A DNA stretch of 64,000 bases from Podospora pseudoanserina (lineage: Eukaryota; Ascomycota; Sordariomycetes; Sordariales; Podosporaceae), in assembly GCF_035222485.1 (NCBI RefSeq), contig NW_026946671.1, forward strand, positions 2,170,001 through 2,234,000, given 5' to 3'. Position numbers and translations under genes: made by a program. Shown piece by piece: positions 10,723-21,135 of the stretch (positions are counted from its first letter, which is position 1; the number at the start of each line of letters is the position of its first letter). Under the pieces are notes generated by a model, which saw only the letters and a program-made list of their open reading frames with translations, had not been told where the DNA came from and made no database searches.

Positions 10723-12163
10723 ATGGCCGAAAAACCACCACAGAGGATGACGCTGCTCCATCGGCTGCGAAAGGCCATCCTGTTCCTCAGGCTGGTGGGT
10801 TATGGTCTTCGCACGTACTACAACTTCTTTTCCCGCAGTCTGTCGGCCAAGATTGCGAACCGGCTCGCAAAGTCGGACGCATCCATCGGTCCAGACGACG
10901 TTAAAAACATTGTCATTGTTGGAGCTGCCTTCTCGGGCCTCTACGCTGCGCGCCTCCTGGCCGGCGCCGTGCCCCGAGATGGCCGCTACCGCATCGTCGT
11001 GATCGAGCCAAACAGCCACTTCAACTTCACCTGGGTCTTCCCTCGCTTTTGCGTCGTCGAAGGCCATGAGCACAAAGCCTTCATTCCCTACAGCCCCGAC
11101 TTTTTTGACATGGGGCCCAAGGGGCTGGTGCAATGGGTACGTGACCGTGTGACCAGTCTCACAAGGGAGAACGTGCTCCTGCGGAGTGGAGAGGTGATCC
11201 CGTACGAGTATCTTATCATAGCCACCGGATCCAACGTCGCCGATGGTCTTCCGTCCCGCGCCGGCGTGGAGGACAAGAAGGAGGCGATTGAGCTGCTGAA
11301 AGCAATGCAGGAGCGCGTCAAGAATGCCAGCCACATTGTCGTCGCCGGAGGTGGCGCTGCGGGCGTCGAAACGGCCACGGATGCAAAGGACCGATATCCG
11401 GGCAAGTCTGTCACCATTGTGCACTCTCGGCAGGCCTTGATGCACCGTTTCGGCAACGGACTGCAACAGGGTACCTCGGAAGCCATGGAAAGACTGGGCG
11501 TCAACGTCATCCTCAACGAGAAGGTGCTTCCAGAGTCTGTAGACGGAAAGTTCATCACACTGAGCTCGGGACGAAAGATTGAGTGCGACTGCTTCGTAGG
11601 TTTATTGTTGATAACACAAATCGAGATTCGATGCTGACAAGACACTGCTGATAGATCAACTGCACCGGACAAAAGCCCGCCTCCGGCATCGTCGCGAGCC
11701 TCGCGCCGAACACAATCGCCCCGTCTGGTCACATTCGGGTCAAGCCCAACCTTCAAATCGACGACGATTCCCTTCCAAATGTATATGTCTGCGGTGACGT
11801 CGCCCAGGCCGAGGTGCGGAATCCCAACTCGCGAGTGGCGGCGCGCCAGGCCGAGATTTGCGCCGACAACGTGGTGCGGGCCGTTAAGGGCAAGAAGCCC
11901 AAATACGTCTTTACCGAGGGGTTTGGCGATGGCGTGATCAAGTTGACTTTGGGTTTGGTATGTCGAAGCCTCCAAGTGGCCGCAAAGTAAAAATCACTGG
12001 CTAACGCTGGGCAAAACAGGATCGGTCCATCACGCAGTATTTCGATGGCAAGTCGGAGCTTCTGTTCCCTGCCGAAGAACCCGATCTTGACCTCATGTGC
12101 AAGGGAACCTGGGCTGCCATGGGAGCAAGGCCTTTTGAGGATACTGGCGTGTACTCTGAGTGA
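10723..12163 (+). CDS. AIF2/FSP1-like NAD(P)H:quinone oxidoreductase
   Basis: Three exons, 10723-11595, 11655-11957 and 12020-12163, 439 residues. The pyridine nucleotide-disulfide oxidoreductase fold is plain: FAD-binding IVIVGAAFSGLYAARLL (about residues 64-80), a second nucleotide site IVVAGGGAAGVETA (about 206-220), and NVYVCGDVAQ near the C-terminal FAD contact. An N-terminal hydrophobic segment (ILFLRLVGYGLRTYY) suggests membrane association. Relatives include human AIFM2/FSP1 and fungal AIF-like proteins, flavoenzymes that reduce quinones with NAD(P)H. Intron 1 is placed so that CDCF runs into INCTGQKP in frame. The cellular role here is inference; a mitochondrial or lipid-droplet site is likely. 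Confidence 0.87.
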
Positions 12164-12981
12164 AGGCGATAGTCAAGGACATCAGGTGGCGGGATGTGTT
12201 GCTCCACTGAGCATGGCGAAAAGTCGCAAGCCCGTGTGGTGATGATAGGCAATGTCCTGGCTTTGTGCTTCCGCAGCGAGCCAACTTCCGCAGCGAGCCA
12301 ACTTCCGCAGCAAGCCAACAGTTCATCGATTGGCGCGTCCAATGACAGGAGTCTTGGGCCAAGATGAACACCAGGACACGCCGCAAAGCCAGCCAGCAAA
12401 CCAGGTCGCGTTCAGAGCCGGTGTCAGATCCATCGCTGCTGCTACGCTGACGCGAGATGGGAAGAATTACGCGAGGTCGTTGAGCAGGGCATCGCTCTGG
12501 GCGCGGCGAGCTTGCATCTTGAAAGGCTGACAGCTTTTTGCAGGCAGATAGATGAGTAGTCTGTGTCGAGTGTCCAAACATTAGCAAGGAGATGACACAA
12601 ACGTTTGGCTCGAAGCCTGCGGTGCCTGGGAGTGAAGCATCATGTCAAGTACCGCTGGTGACGTTGGGAACGATCAGCCACGCTATCAGGCACTGCGACA
12701 GTAACGACAAGTAAATAATGATTCAATAAATCGAGTTGACAGAGGCATTTCTTATGCTGATCAGGTGTACAAGTGCAAATTGAAGAATGCTCAGCTCCAG
12801 AGCTTGGAGCTTAGAGTGCCCCCACTTTGTTCTCCAACAGGCACCTTGACGGACACTGCTTGTACGACCCCACGCACCGACATGTCCAATCTTGTCACCT
12901 CCAATTCCATCCCAATGCAACAACAGATCATTACAGCGACCAACACCAGAGGTACGTCCCCCGTTTTCCCATTTCCTGCCT
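12164..12981. other. Intergenic region between convergent genes
   Basis: Separates the ends of the oxidoreductase gene and the three-domain gene. Apart from a 17-bp triple repeat near 12268 I see no feature. Confidence 0.6.
12268..12318. repeat. Tandem repeat, 17 bp x 3
   Basis: CTTCCGCAGCGAGCCAA occurs twice exactly, then a third time with one base changed. It lies in the 3' flank of the oxidoreductase gene, outside coding sequence. Confidence 0.95.
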
Positions 12982-15087
12982 CTATTCTAACTCGGTCGTG
13001 TTGAACAGGCGCGCCCCCGTGTCAGTCACCCCTTTCCCCGTGAACTTGTTGTCGGATAGCCGAAGGGCCACAACGTCCACCTTCGGCTCAGCTTGATGCA
13101 GTTGGTGGAGGACTCCCTCAGGACCGGCAGCAACCGCCTTGGCCTGGACAACCCCAGCCATCACCACAATACCTACTCTGGAATTCAGGCCGCGAATGTG
13201 TCGCACAAACTCGACAATGCTTTTGCCAGTGTTGACCACCGAGTCGACCAGCAGTACCGTCTCGAGCCCCAACAAGTGACGCGCTTCGACGTCTTCTGGC
13301 CTTTTGGCATGGAGAAAAATGGCAAGCGGAAGCACATCACTGATACCGAATGCCATGGGCTCGCCCCCGCGCATAAGGGGCACAATCGCTGTCTTCTTCT
13401 CGTTCTTTACGCGATGGCCAAGTGTCTGATGCCCCTGAACGTGCGGAATCTCGTACTCCTCAGTGCCAACGACATCCGGCAATAGCTCTGTTGCAAGATA
13501 CCGCCCCACGAGTCGATGTGCCTCCCGCAGTGCCGGCCCCGAAACTCTTGCGTCACGCGTGGCTGTTGTCAGAAGCTTGGCAGCAGCTCTGCCTGTGGCA
13601 TGAACGATGTGGTGTTCGGCAGTTGGCTGACGTCGGTGGTCACGTTGACGGGATATTTCGAAAAGAAATTCGGAGCTCTCGATATTGACAAGGGGAAGTC
13701 TTTCAACATCCAGGCGCGGTGCTGCAGTCTCTGGTAGCAAGACTTGTCGCGGACAAAAGTTACCCGAGTCGATGGCCTGGAGCAAGTGCGTTTCCATGCT
13801 TCTGCTCTGCACATATTGCTCTCCTACCACTACAATAGCCTCGTCCGCTGCGCGCAACATGGGAATGTCCAAAGGGCTATCTCCAAAGGCCCACACATAG
13901 AGGCCATACATGTTTTGCAACCGCTCAACCAGCGACGCCTTGACTTGGGCTGTGACCACAAACCCGTCCGAAATGCGCCCTCCGCCAATGACTTTGACTG
14001 TCCCCATCAACCCGTGATTGTCCAGGACGATCTCCCAAACACGCCGCAGACCGCACGTTACCACCACTGCTGAGACATTCCTCTTGCGCTCAGCTGTTTG
14101 CAGCAGGGAAACCATTGCTGGATGCATCTTGACCAGGGACGCTATGTTCCGGCAAACCCCCTCAAAGACCTGCTCATCGGAGTATTGTTCATAGAGCAAT
14201 GTTGCCTGGCGAAAGGCTGTGTACGAGTATCCCAGCTGGCTGCTGAAGAGCGTGGTCAAAGGATCTTCGCACTTTCCTTCCAACGAGCTCGGATCGAGTA
14301 GATTCTTCTTCAGCATCACCTCCCAAAAAAGCTTGCCCGTATCCTGAGTAGCCAATGTTTTATCGGCATCCAATACCAGCATTGTGCACGGCTGCTTGCA
14401 ATCCATCGTGAAGCCCGACCTGAGGTTGATGCTGTCTAGGCGATTCTGCACAAGCCGTAGGTTGTGTTGGGAGCAATGGTGCTGAAAGTCCAGAAGAAGG
14501 TTGATTATCCTCACCGACAGAGCCCCCCTTTCTGCTTCAGACAACGCAATGAACAGGATGCCGCTGCTACGACACAGCCGCTGGAGCTCCCTCTTTTCCG
14601 TTTTGGCCCAGTCGTCCAAGCGAGCCGGAGTTATTGTGGGCCGCTCTCTCCCCTTGTCGTCTTGACGGCGCAGCGAAACGATATCTGCCGCCGTGTCGAA
14701 GTAGATGACGTGGGTATAGGTTTCGAGGTCGGCCTTGGTGCAGACCCTATGGTACTGCTGGTCTTTCTCGGACCAGAACATAAAATGACCGGCAACAACG
14801 GCAACCTTTTGGTTCTTGGTGGCCTCATTTGCAATGGCACTGATCGCAAGTTCACGATAGCGCGCTTTCTCGTCCTGGCTGGCCTGGTGGAAAGCGGCAA
14901 GGCCTCCTGGAAGCAGAGAGGCAATAGCTTGGGAGCCTTCATGAAAGCTGAATTGCTCCTCGCCCAGCCTGTTCTTCAACTCGACTAGCATGGACGACTT
15001 GCCACAGCCAGGGATGCCGTACACACCGACCACGACTGGTTTGCTGGCTTGAAGAGAGTTTTTGGGTCCTGAATATGGAGTCGCCAT
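12982..15087 (-). CDS. Three-domain protein: P-loop kinase, HAD phosphatase, uracil phosphoribosyltransferase
   Basis: Intronless, 701 residues from the ATG at 15087. Domain 1 is an AAA_33/adenylate-kinase-like P-loop with Walker A GIPGCGKS at residues 24-31. Domain 2 is a HAD (phosphoserine-phosphatase-like) domain with motif I LVLDADKT near residue 235, motif II VVVTCG and motif IV FGDSPLDIPML. Domain 3 is a UPRTase-type phosphoribosyltransferase with PLMRGGEPMAFG and the PRPP loop VLLVDSVVNTGKS near the C-terminus. All three active sites look intact. The parts suggest nucleobase or nucleoside salvage with linked phosphorylation and dephosphorylation, but the joint substrate is not known to me. 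The frame is open up to 15363, but that extension is low in complexity and looks like 5' UTR, so I chose the later ATG. Confidence 0.88.
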   Translation of the reverse strand: MATPYSGPKNSLQASKPVVVGVYGIPGCGKSSMLVELKNRLGEEQFSFHEGSQAIASLLPGGLAAFHQASQDEKARYRELAISAIANEATKNQKVAVVAGHFMFWSEKDQQYHRVCTKADLETYTHVIYFDTAADIVSLRRQDDKGRERPTITPARLDDWAKTEKRELQRLCRSSGILFIALSEAERGALSVRIINLLLDFQHHCSQHNLRLVQNRLDSINLRSGFTMDCKQPCTMLVLDADKTLATQDTGKLFWEVMLKKNLLDPSSLEGKCEDPLTTLFSSQLGYSYTAFRQATLLYEQYSDEQVFEGVCRNIASLVKMHPAMVSLLQTAERKRNVSAVVVTCGLRRVWEIVLDNHGLMGTVKVIGGGRISDGFVVTAQVKASLVERLQNMYGLYVWAFGDSPLDIPMLRAADEAIVVVGEQYVQSRSMETHLLQAIDSGNFCPRQVLLPETAAPRLDVERLPLVNIESSEFLFEISRQRDHRRQPTAEHHIVHATGRAAAKLLTTATRDARVSGPALREAHRLVGRYLATELLPDVVGTEEYEIPHVQGHQTLGHRVKNEKKTAIVPLMRGGEPMAFGISDVLPLAIFLHAKRPEDVEARHLLGLETVLLVDSVVNTGKSIVEFVRHIRGLNSRVGIVVMAGVVQAKAVAAGPEGVLHQLHQAEPKVDVVALRLSDNKFTGKGVTDTGARLFNTTELE

Positions 15088-15652
15088 CGTGTCGGCGTCA
15101 ATATCACTTTGCTGCTGCTTGGAAACAACGGTGGCGAGCTGGAACGATGAGAATATGCGTTTAACATCTCTGTCTTTTCCTTGCCGGTGACGCCAACATA
15201 TACTCGTCTGTCCATTCCCTCCCGTTCCCTCCCTTCCAGTCTCAGTTTGACTCGGCCTCTCGTGATGGTTGTAGGCCTCACTGCTTCCGCTCAGCAAACA
15301 CTCGGATTCGGGTTGCACAAGTTGAGGCCTACCATGACAGCCCTGGTGCGCATTCTCGCACATGCGTGTCTCCGGTGCTTTCTTTCGTCATGTTCATTCA
15401 CCGCTCCCACCTCTTGTTGAATCATATCACCATCCTGGCTCACGTCACTATTCAAAGCTGGATATGCACAGCGCAAACACGGGACAGGCTGAGACGATGC
15501 ACTGGGGAACAAATTTTTGGCCATGAAGCTTCATTACGATTCGTCAAGGTTTCATTCGTGTCATATTATACATTAACCCACCCGGCTGGGCTGCCCCTGT
15601 CCGGCAACCTCACGGGTATCAAAATATACAAGGATCACTCCGTCCGCGTTAT
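15088..15652. other. Intergenic region
   Basis: 5' flank of the three-domain gene and 3' flank of the CFEM gene, both on the minus strand. No gene seen. Confidence 0.55.
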
Positions 15653-16208
15653 TCAGAGGAGGGCGACCATGGCCAAGGGGAGAGCGGCACCGACGAGGCC
15701 GGCGGTGAGGCCGGCGGCGCCAGAGCCGGGAGCGCTGGTCTCGGCAGGGGCGGCATCGTCGGTCGTGGTAGGGGTGGCAGCAGGACCAGCGCTGGACGAA
15801 GCAGAGTCGGTGGGGAGCTCCAGGGTGCCGCCGCCGATGGTGGTGGTCATGGGAGCAACCTCGTCGCACATGGAGATGACAGAGGGAAGGACCTCAGCTG
15901 CGGAGAGATTGATGGTCAGCAAGCACTCAGAGCCAAACAGGGCGGTAAAACATACCGACAGCAACGTCCTGACCGCAGGCAACCATGACGCAGGCAACGC
16001 TGGCATCGTAGATGGCACGGTAGTTTTCGAGAATGCAGAAGCACTCGAGCTCGGTGTCGTCCTTGCAGGTGGTGGCGCTCTTGCGGGCGTCGCTGAGGCA
16101 CTTGAGCGAGCACTCGGGAACGTAGTCACCGAGGGTGGTGTGGTCGTGACCCTCGTGGGCAACAACACCGGCAACGGCGGCAGCGAGGAGAGCGGTGATG
16201 TACTTCAT
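15653..16208 (-). CDS. CFEM-domain GPI-anchored cell-surface protein
   Basis: Two exons, 15956-16208 and 15653-15897, 165 residues. A signal peptide (residues 1-17, cut before HEGHDH) leads into a CFEM domain with eight cysteines in the expected order: PEC, LKC, TTC, ECFC, ACVMVAC and ISMC. The last cysteine is in exon 2, which supports the splice. A Ser/Thr/Ala-rich linker and a C-terminal hydrophobic tail (LTAGLVGAALPLAMVALL) with small residues before it fit a GPI anchor. CFEM proteins bind heme or iron at the fungal wall, and some act in pathogenesis. Divergent pairing with a siderophore transporter supports an iron role. The aspartate after the fourth cysteine that marks heme-binding CFEM proteins is not obvious, so heme binding is uncertain. 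Confidence 0.88.
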
Positions 16209-16325
16209 TTTGGCAGAAGGATGGGTCTCGACGGTTGCTGAGTAGGTAGTAGCTGGTGGGAGGCAGAGAACAACAAGATCAGGGCGGGCGATCGCTTTCC
16301 CCCGAGCTCAGCTCTTGCAGAGCTC

Positions 16326-16331
16326 TTTATA
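16326..16331 (-). promoter_or_regulatory. TATA box of the CFEM gene
   Basis: CTATAAAG on the minus strand, about 118 bp upstream of the CFEM ATG, a plausible distance with a short 5' UTR. Confidence 0.5.
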
Positions 16332-16508
16332 GGGTGACATCGAATGGGGTGGGTAGCCTCGGTTCCTGGTGGGCGGGTGTGTCTGCAACGGAGGCCCTGC
16401 TGGGCGGCGACAAGGGCTGTCCGGTCTCGCATCGCAGTGCAGAGCTTGCGGCGCTATCGCCAATAGCCCCGTCGAGGCCGTGCATGCATGGGCCTTGGCA
16501 ATCAGATG

Positions 16509-16517
16509 ATCAGATAA
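16509..16517 (+). promoter_or_regulatory. SRE/SreA-type GATA-factor site
   Basis: ATCAGATAA matches the extended site ATCWGATAA known for the iron-responsive GATA repressors of Neurospora and Aspergillus. It lies between a CFEM gene and a siderophore transporter, the usual targets of that repressor. Three more matches occur elsewhere in the first 43 kb (8458, 36563, 37659), so the motif alone is weak; the context is what gives it weight. Confidence 0.5.
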
Positions 16518-16710
16518 TGGAGATTAGATCGAACCCCTGTCTGTTGGTCGTGGCCAATTTTTTTTCTTCGAATCGGGATGCAGAATTTGCCGGGCTCGAC
16601 CCCTCTCTCGTCCTCGTCCCGGTGAAGGACGGGCTTAGGGGTGGGTGACTGTGGAACCAGGTCGCCCCATCCGCCCGCCGAGGATCCGGAAATTCTCGCA
16701 AGCTGGTTTT

Positions 16711-16766
16711 GGGAGTGTGTGAGTTGGGAGTGTGGGAGTGTGGGAGTGTGAAAGTGTGGGAGTGTG
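16711..16766. repeat. GGGAGTGT microsatellite
   Basis: Five or more imperfect copies of an eight-base GGGAGTGT unit in the divergent promoter, about 180-230 bp upstream of the transporter ATG. Confidence 0.9.
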
Positions 16767-16944
16767 CATGGCTGCGATTGATGGGTCTGTTTGGGTGGTA
16801 GAGAGGTGCAAAAGGGAATTAACTCGTTAATAAAACATCACCCACGTCTCTCGCCTGTTTTGCTGCTTGCCTTGCTGTGTTCCGTCTTGCCATTCTTGGC
16901 ATATATCGTTTCTTCCTCTGTTACCACCGTCCACTGCCGCAGCC

Positions 16945-18812
16945 ATGGCCACGGAGAAGCAGCCAGCCAGCTTGTCGGCGGATGAGGGCGTTAGTCCCGT
17001 CGTCGAAGAGAGAGGACACAGCTCTGCGGACCTAGAGAAAGACGCTATCTCCAGCGATGCTCAGGCTGGTGTTCAAGCCATCGAGGCCGCGCAGCTCGTC
17101 TGGCCAAAATCGCACCTCATTGGAGCCTATGTCTTGTAAGAAGGCGGTTGAACAGACAGCTTGAGGATGGGACGCTAACCGGTGTATTCGACAGCATCTG
17201 GCTCATCTACTTTGTCACGTCGCTGCAGGAGGTGTGCGCCAGGGCGTACAGCCCCTTCGTTACCAGCACCTTCTCTTCACACAGTCTGACTCCCGTGGTG
17301 TACATTGTCTCAAGCATTCTTGGTGGCGTCTCCAAGCTGCCCCTGGCCAAGATTCTTGACATTTGGGGTCGGCCGCAGGGCATGGCTCTCATGCTCCTCA
17401 TCTGGACGATTGGCTTCGTCATGATGGCTGCGTGCAAGAATGTTACGCAGTACGCGGCCGCCTATGTGTTTTCCACCGTTGGGTAAGTTCAGGCATGGTA
17501 CAAAGTCGAGTTTTACCTGGATCTTGAGAAACTGACCGGCATCGTGACCACCAATAGTGCGCAGGGCATCAGCTACTGCATCACCGTCTTCGTTTCTGAC
17601 ACGACCAGCTTGAAGAACAGAGGTCTGATGCTCGCCTACGCCACCTCCCCCTACATTGTGACGACCTGGGCCGGCGGTCCCATCGCCGACAGATTCATCA
17701 TGAACGGAGGTCCTGGCTGGAGATGGGGCATGGGCATGTGGGCCATCGTCACGCCTGTGATTGTCACCCCCTTGATTCTCATCTTTATTTACAACCAGCA
17801 CCGTGCTGAAAAGATGGGTCTCATCCAGCCGCGCCAGTTTGGAAAGATTACCTTTACCCGCGTCAAGGAGGCTGTGATTCAGATGGATCTCCTCGGCATC
17901 TTTATCCTCGGCGTCGGTCTCTCCATGTTCCTTGTTCCCATTGCCATCTACAAGTATCAAGCCGACGAATGGCGCTCACCGCTCATCATCTGCCTTCTCA
18001 TCTTTGGCGGTCTCCTCGTGGCCGGCTTTGTTGCCTATGAGAAGTGGCTCGCCCCTGTCAACTTTGTCCCTGCCCACCTCCTCCGCCACCCCAACGTTCT
18101 CCTGGCCGGCATCATGCTCACCCTCATCTTTGCCAGCGCCATGGTCTGGGGCAACTTCTTCTCGTCCATGTGCATGGTCGCCTGGAACACCACCGTGACC
18201 GAGGCCACGTACATCTCCAACATTTACCGCACCGGCATGTGCTTCGCCTCCATCCCCCTCGGATGGGCCATTCGAAAGACTCGTCGCTTCAAGTGGGTTG
18301 CCGTCTACTACTCGCTGCCGCTAATGCTCCTCGGCATCGGCCTGATGATTGAGTTCCGCCGCCCCGACGTCAACATTGGCTACATTGTCATGACGCAAAT
18401 CTTTGCTTCGTTTGCCGCCGGGCCCTTGGTTGTCGCATCCGAGCTCGCCATGATGAGCCAGGTCACCCACAACCAGATGGCTGCCATCCTCGCCATCCTG
18501 GACCTCTTTGGTAGTGTAGGCACGGCAGTTGGCTCCACTGTTGCGTCGGCCGTTTGGACCAACGTGTTCCCCGGGGCCATCCGGGACAGGCTTCCCCAGC
18601 TGACCGACATGCAAGTCACCAGCATCTCTGGAAGCATGTACACGCAGCTCGGCTACCGCAAAGGCACACCCATCCGTCTCGGCATCTCATGGGCCTATCA
18701 CGACGCGCAGCAAGTCTTGTTGATTATTAGCATGGTTATGATAGGCTGCGGCTGGATATTGACATGGTTCTGGAAGAACACCAGGTTGTCAGACAAGCAG
18801 TCCCAGCAGTAG
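16945..18812 (+). CDS. MFS siderophore-iron transporter (SIT/Mir family)
   Basis: Three exons, 16945-17135, 17195-17482 and 17558-18812, 577 residues. A hydrophilic N-terminus of about 60 residues precedes about 14 membrane helices. Family features include YFVTSLQEVCARAYSPFVTS in the first helix region, LAKILDIWGRPQGM (motif A region) and an amphipathic SGSMYTQLGYRKGTPIR loop near the end followed by ISWAYHDAQQ, which is typical of SIT proteins. These transporters take up ferric siderophores across the plasma membrane in symport with protons. Both introns keep frame exactly (VL to FIWLI, and STVG to AQGIS). It diverges from the CFEM gene, which also points to iron. The exact siderophore cannot be read from sequence. 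Confidence 0.92.
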
Positions 18813-19367
18813 GGGTCATTGGGTAGATACAGACAGATGCATGTTTCATTGGATAATTTGATACCTATTGGCCGGGAGGCGAAATAGCTCTCTGCACAGT
18901 GAACAGGGGGTTCAGCATAATAAAATGTGTTTTTCCAGGCCAGATGGTCTTTTGAACTGTTCTGTATTTTATATTTGTGACTAATTAGGTAACTACCATA
19001 CTATATGTCTTCTGTCCCATCACATGTGCTGAAGAAAAATCTATAAAAGGGGTATCAGTTGAGTTGAAAGCACGCCTCCGCCTCTTCCTCCCTCTCTTCC
19101 TCTTGCCACCGCAGCACCTGGTCTCCGTCGTGGCATCGCCCAAAACGGACACGGGGTATTTGTTGAAAACAGATTGACTCGCTCGCATCCATAAAAGCAT
19201 CCCGTCATCTCCTTAGGGTATCCAACCATCATGATCATTAGTATCTGTTGAGCCTCAGTTGCACTCACTTGAAACATTGCACACACACCCAAAACGCCCG
19301 GCGACTATACGTTACGTTGAATAAACATGCACACGGAATACCGACTTGGTCTCCAAAGCCGAAGGAC
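18813..19367. other. Intergenic region between convergent genes
   Basis: 3' UTRs of the siderophore transporter and of the permease. AT-rich near 18950-19010; no gene seen. Confidence 0.6.
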
Positions 19368-21135
19368 TTAGTCCTTCTTGATGGATGGCTCAGACGCTTG
19401 CTGAGGACCAGAAGACAAGCCCGGAACGACACCGCCATCCCGAGACACGGGCTGGACACCAAGGGACTCGGTAGGGGGGCCGCGGTAGTTCTTGTGACCC
19501 CAGACGGCGTACCACGCAGCCGCGATGGCCACGAAGCCGACCAAGACAGCAGGAGCATAGTTGACCGTCTCGGGAGTGACAGGAAGCAGGGCAGGCATGC
19601 AAAAGAGCGGAAGGGCGAGGGCGGACCAGGCTGCAGAGATGATTAGCATGTGGAAACCGAGGAGAAGTCAGGTGCTGCCAAGGGGAAACATACCCAGAGC
19701 AATGATGTTGCAGAGCCAGCCAAACTTGCCCAAGAAGAACTTGCCGCCCCTCACCTGGGCTCTGCCCTCGAGCATGGACACGGCGATAGGGGCGGCATAC
19801 GAGAGGGTCAGGGAAATGACACCCACGCCGGAAAAGGCGTTGAACGCTACAGGAGATCCAAAGTAGATGGCACCCAGAATGATCTGAATCGCCATGGACA
19901 ACATCATGGCGTTGAGGGGAACATCCAGCTTGGTATTGACCACCTTCCACCACTTGGAACCGGGGATGGCACCGTCGCGAGCAAAGGCCCACGTGCAGCG
20001 CGAAGCAGCGGTTGTGCAGGCGGTACCGCAAAGGATACCCAAAACCATGATGGGAACCAGGAGGGCAAAGGCACCCCCTTCGGAGCCAACGGCAGACTTG
20101 AGGATGGCCGGGACAGGCTGTGCCAACTGCACCATCAACGCCAGGTCGGGAAGAACAAACATGAGCGGCACGAGGAACAGGAGCCCGCCAATGGTGTTGA
20201 TGAGGATGGTAATAACCATGGCCTTGGGGACCTGAGTGGCGGGATGCTGGACCTCCTCGCACATGGAGATGACCATACCGGTAGACGAGGTGGCATACCC
20301 GGCGTGAAGGAGGCCGACCATGAACGACCAGCCGGCAGGCCAGCCGGAGGTGGGCTCAAAGTGGGTGAAGGCGTATTCGGCGGAGCGGCGGCCTTCCTTG
20401 GCAACGGCGAGGACGGTAATGAGGATGGCAAGGATGCCGGCGAAGGTCCAGAACACGGCAAAGGTCTGTAGAACAGCAAGAAGGTTAGCGACAGACAAGC
20501 AAGACACGGGATGCGAGACTCACATCGAGGAGGGGCAAGTGACGGTTGCCAAAGGCCGAGATGGCATTGCACAGCAAAGTGATGGCCAAAAAGGTCAGCC
20601 AGATCTGGTATGTCTCGGCGCCCCAGATCTCCTCGCCCTCGGAGTTGGTGAAGACATTGACGCAGGCAACATAAAACAAGGTGGTTCCGAACTGCACAGC
20701 AAGAGTGATGGTGATGTTGCCGACGACATAGCACCAGCCGCATATGTAGGCGCTGAGCCTGCGAATCTTTGCGGGCGCAAGCATAAAGGTCTGGTAGTAG
20801 ACACCTCCGGCGGTGGGATACACGCTTGTGATTTCTCCCAGCGAAGCGGCGACACAGAGAATGATCAGGGAGACGATGACCCAGCCCCAAATGACAACGG
20901 CCGGGCCGCCGCCCTGGAGCGGATAGTAGAGCGTCGTAGCGAGACCGTAGGGGATCGAGGCGAGCACAAAGGACATGAAGGCGACATGCCAAGTGGAACG
21001 AGTGCGCACCAACTCGGCCTTGTAGCCCATGGCCTCGAGGAGCCCATCGGCATCGTCAGAGTCGTTGCCGGACGACGCCCGTATCTCGGGGGCGGCCACA
21101 ACGGCGGCGGCGCCGGTGGCGGCTTGTGGGCTCAT
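19368..21135 (-). CDS. APC-superfamily permease (choline/GABA-type)
   Basis: Three exons, 20524-21135, 19694-20465 and 19368-19630, 548 residues. About 12 membrane helices. The N-terminal MGYKAELVRTRSTWHVAFMSF leads into helix 1, then LGEITSVYPTAGGVYYQTFM, the conserved amino-acid permease segment of helix 3. The loop ISMCEEVQHPATQVPKAM is the usual E-E-x-x-x-P block. Fungal relatives are annotated as choline (Hnm1-like) or GABA permeases that bring amines into the cell; which substrate applies cannot be decided here. The first ATG in frame is 21135; upstream codons are open but have no ATG. Introns of 58 and 63 nt splice cleanly. It is convergent with the siderophore transporter. Confidence 0.88.

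Larger units (their letters stand above)
16209..16944. other. Shared promoter, CFEM gene and siderophore transporter
   Basis: 736 bp between two divergent starts. It contains a TATA box for the CFEM gene, an ATCAGATAA GATA-factor site and a GGGAGTGT microsatellite, each listed separately. Confidence 0.7.

Noticed and set aside
10495-11466. Long minus-strand frame (323 codons)
   Set aside because: Runs opposite to the oxidoreductase gene, whose domains are clear; it is a shadow of GC-rich third positions.
15366-16241. Plus-strand frame (291 codons)
   Set aside because: Antisense to the CFEM gene, low complexity, no domain.
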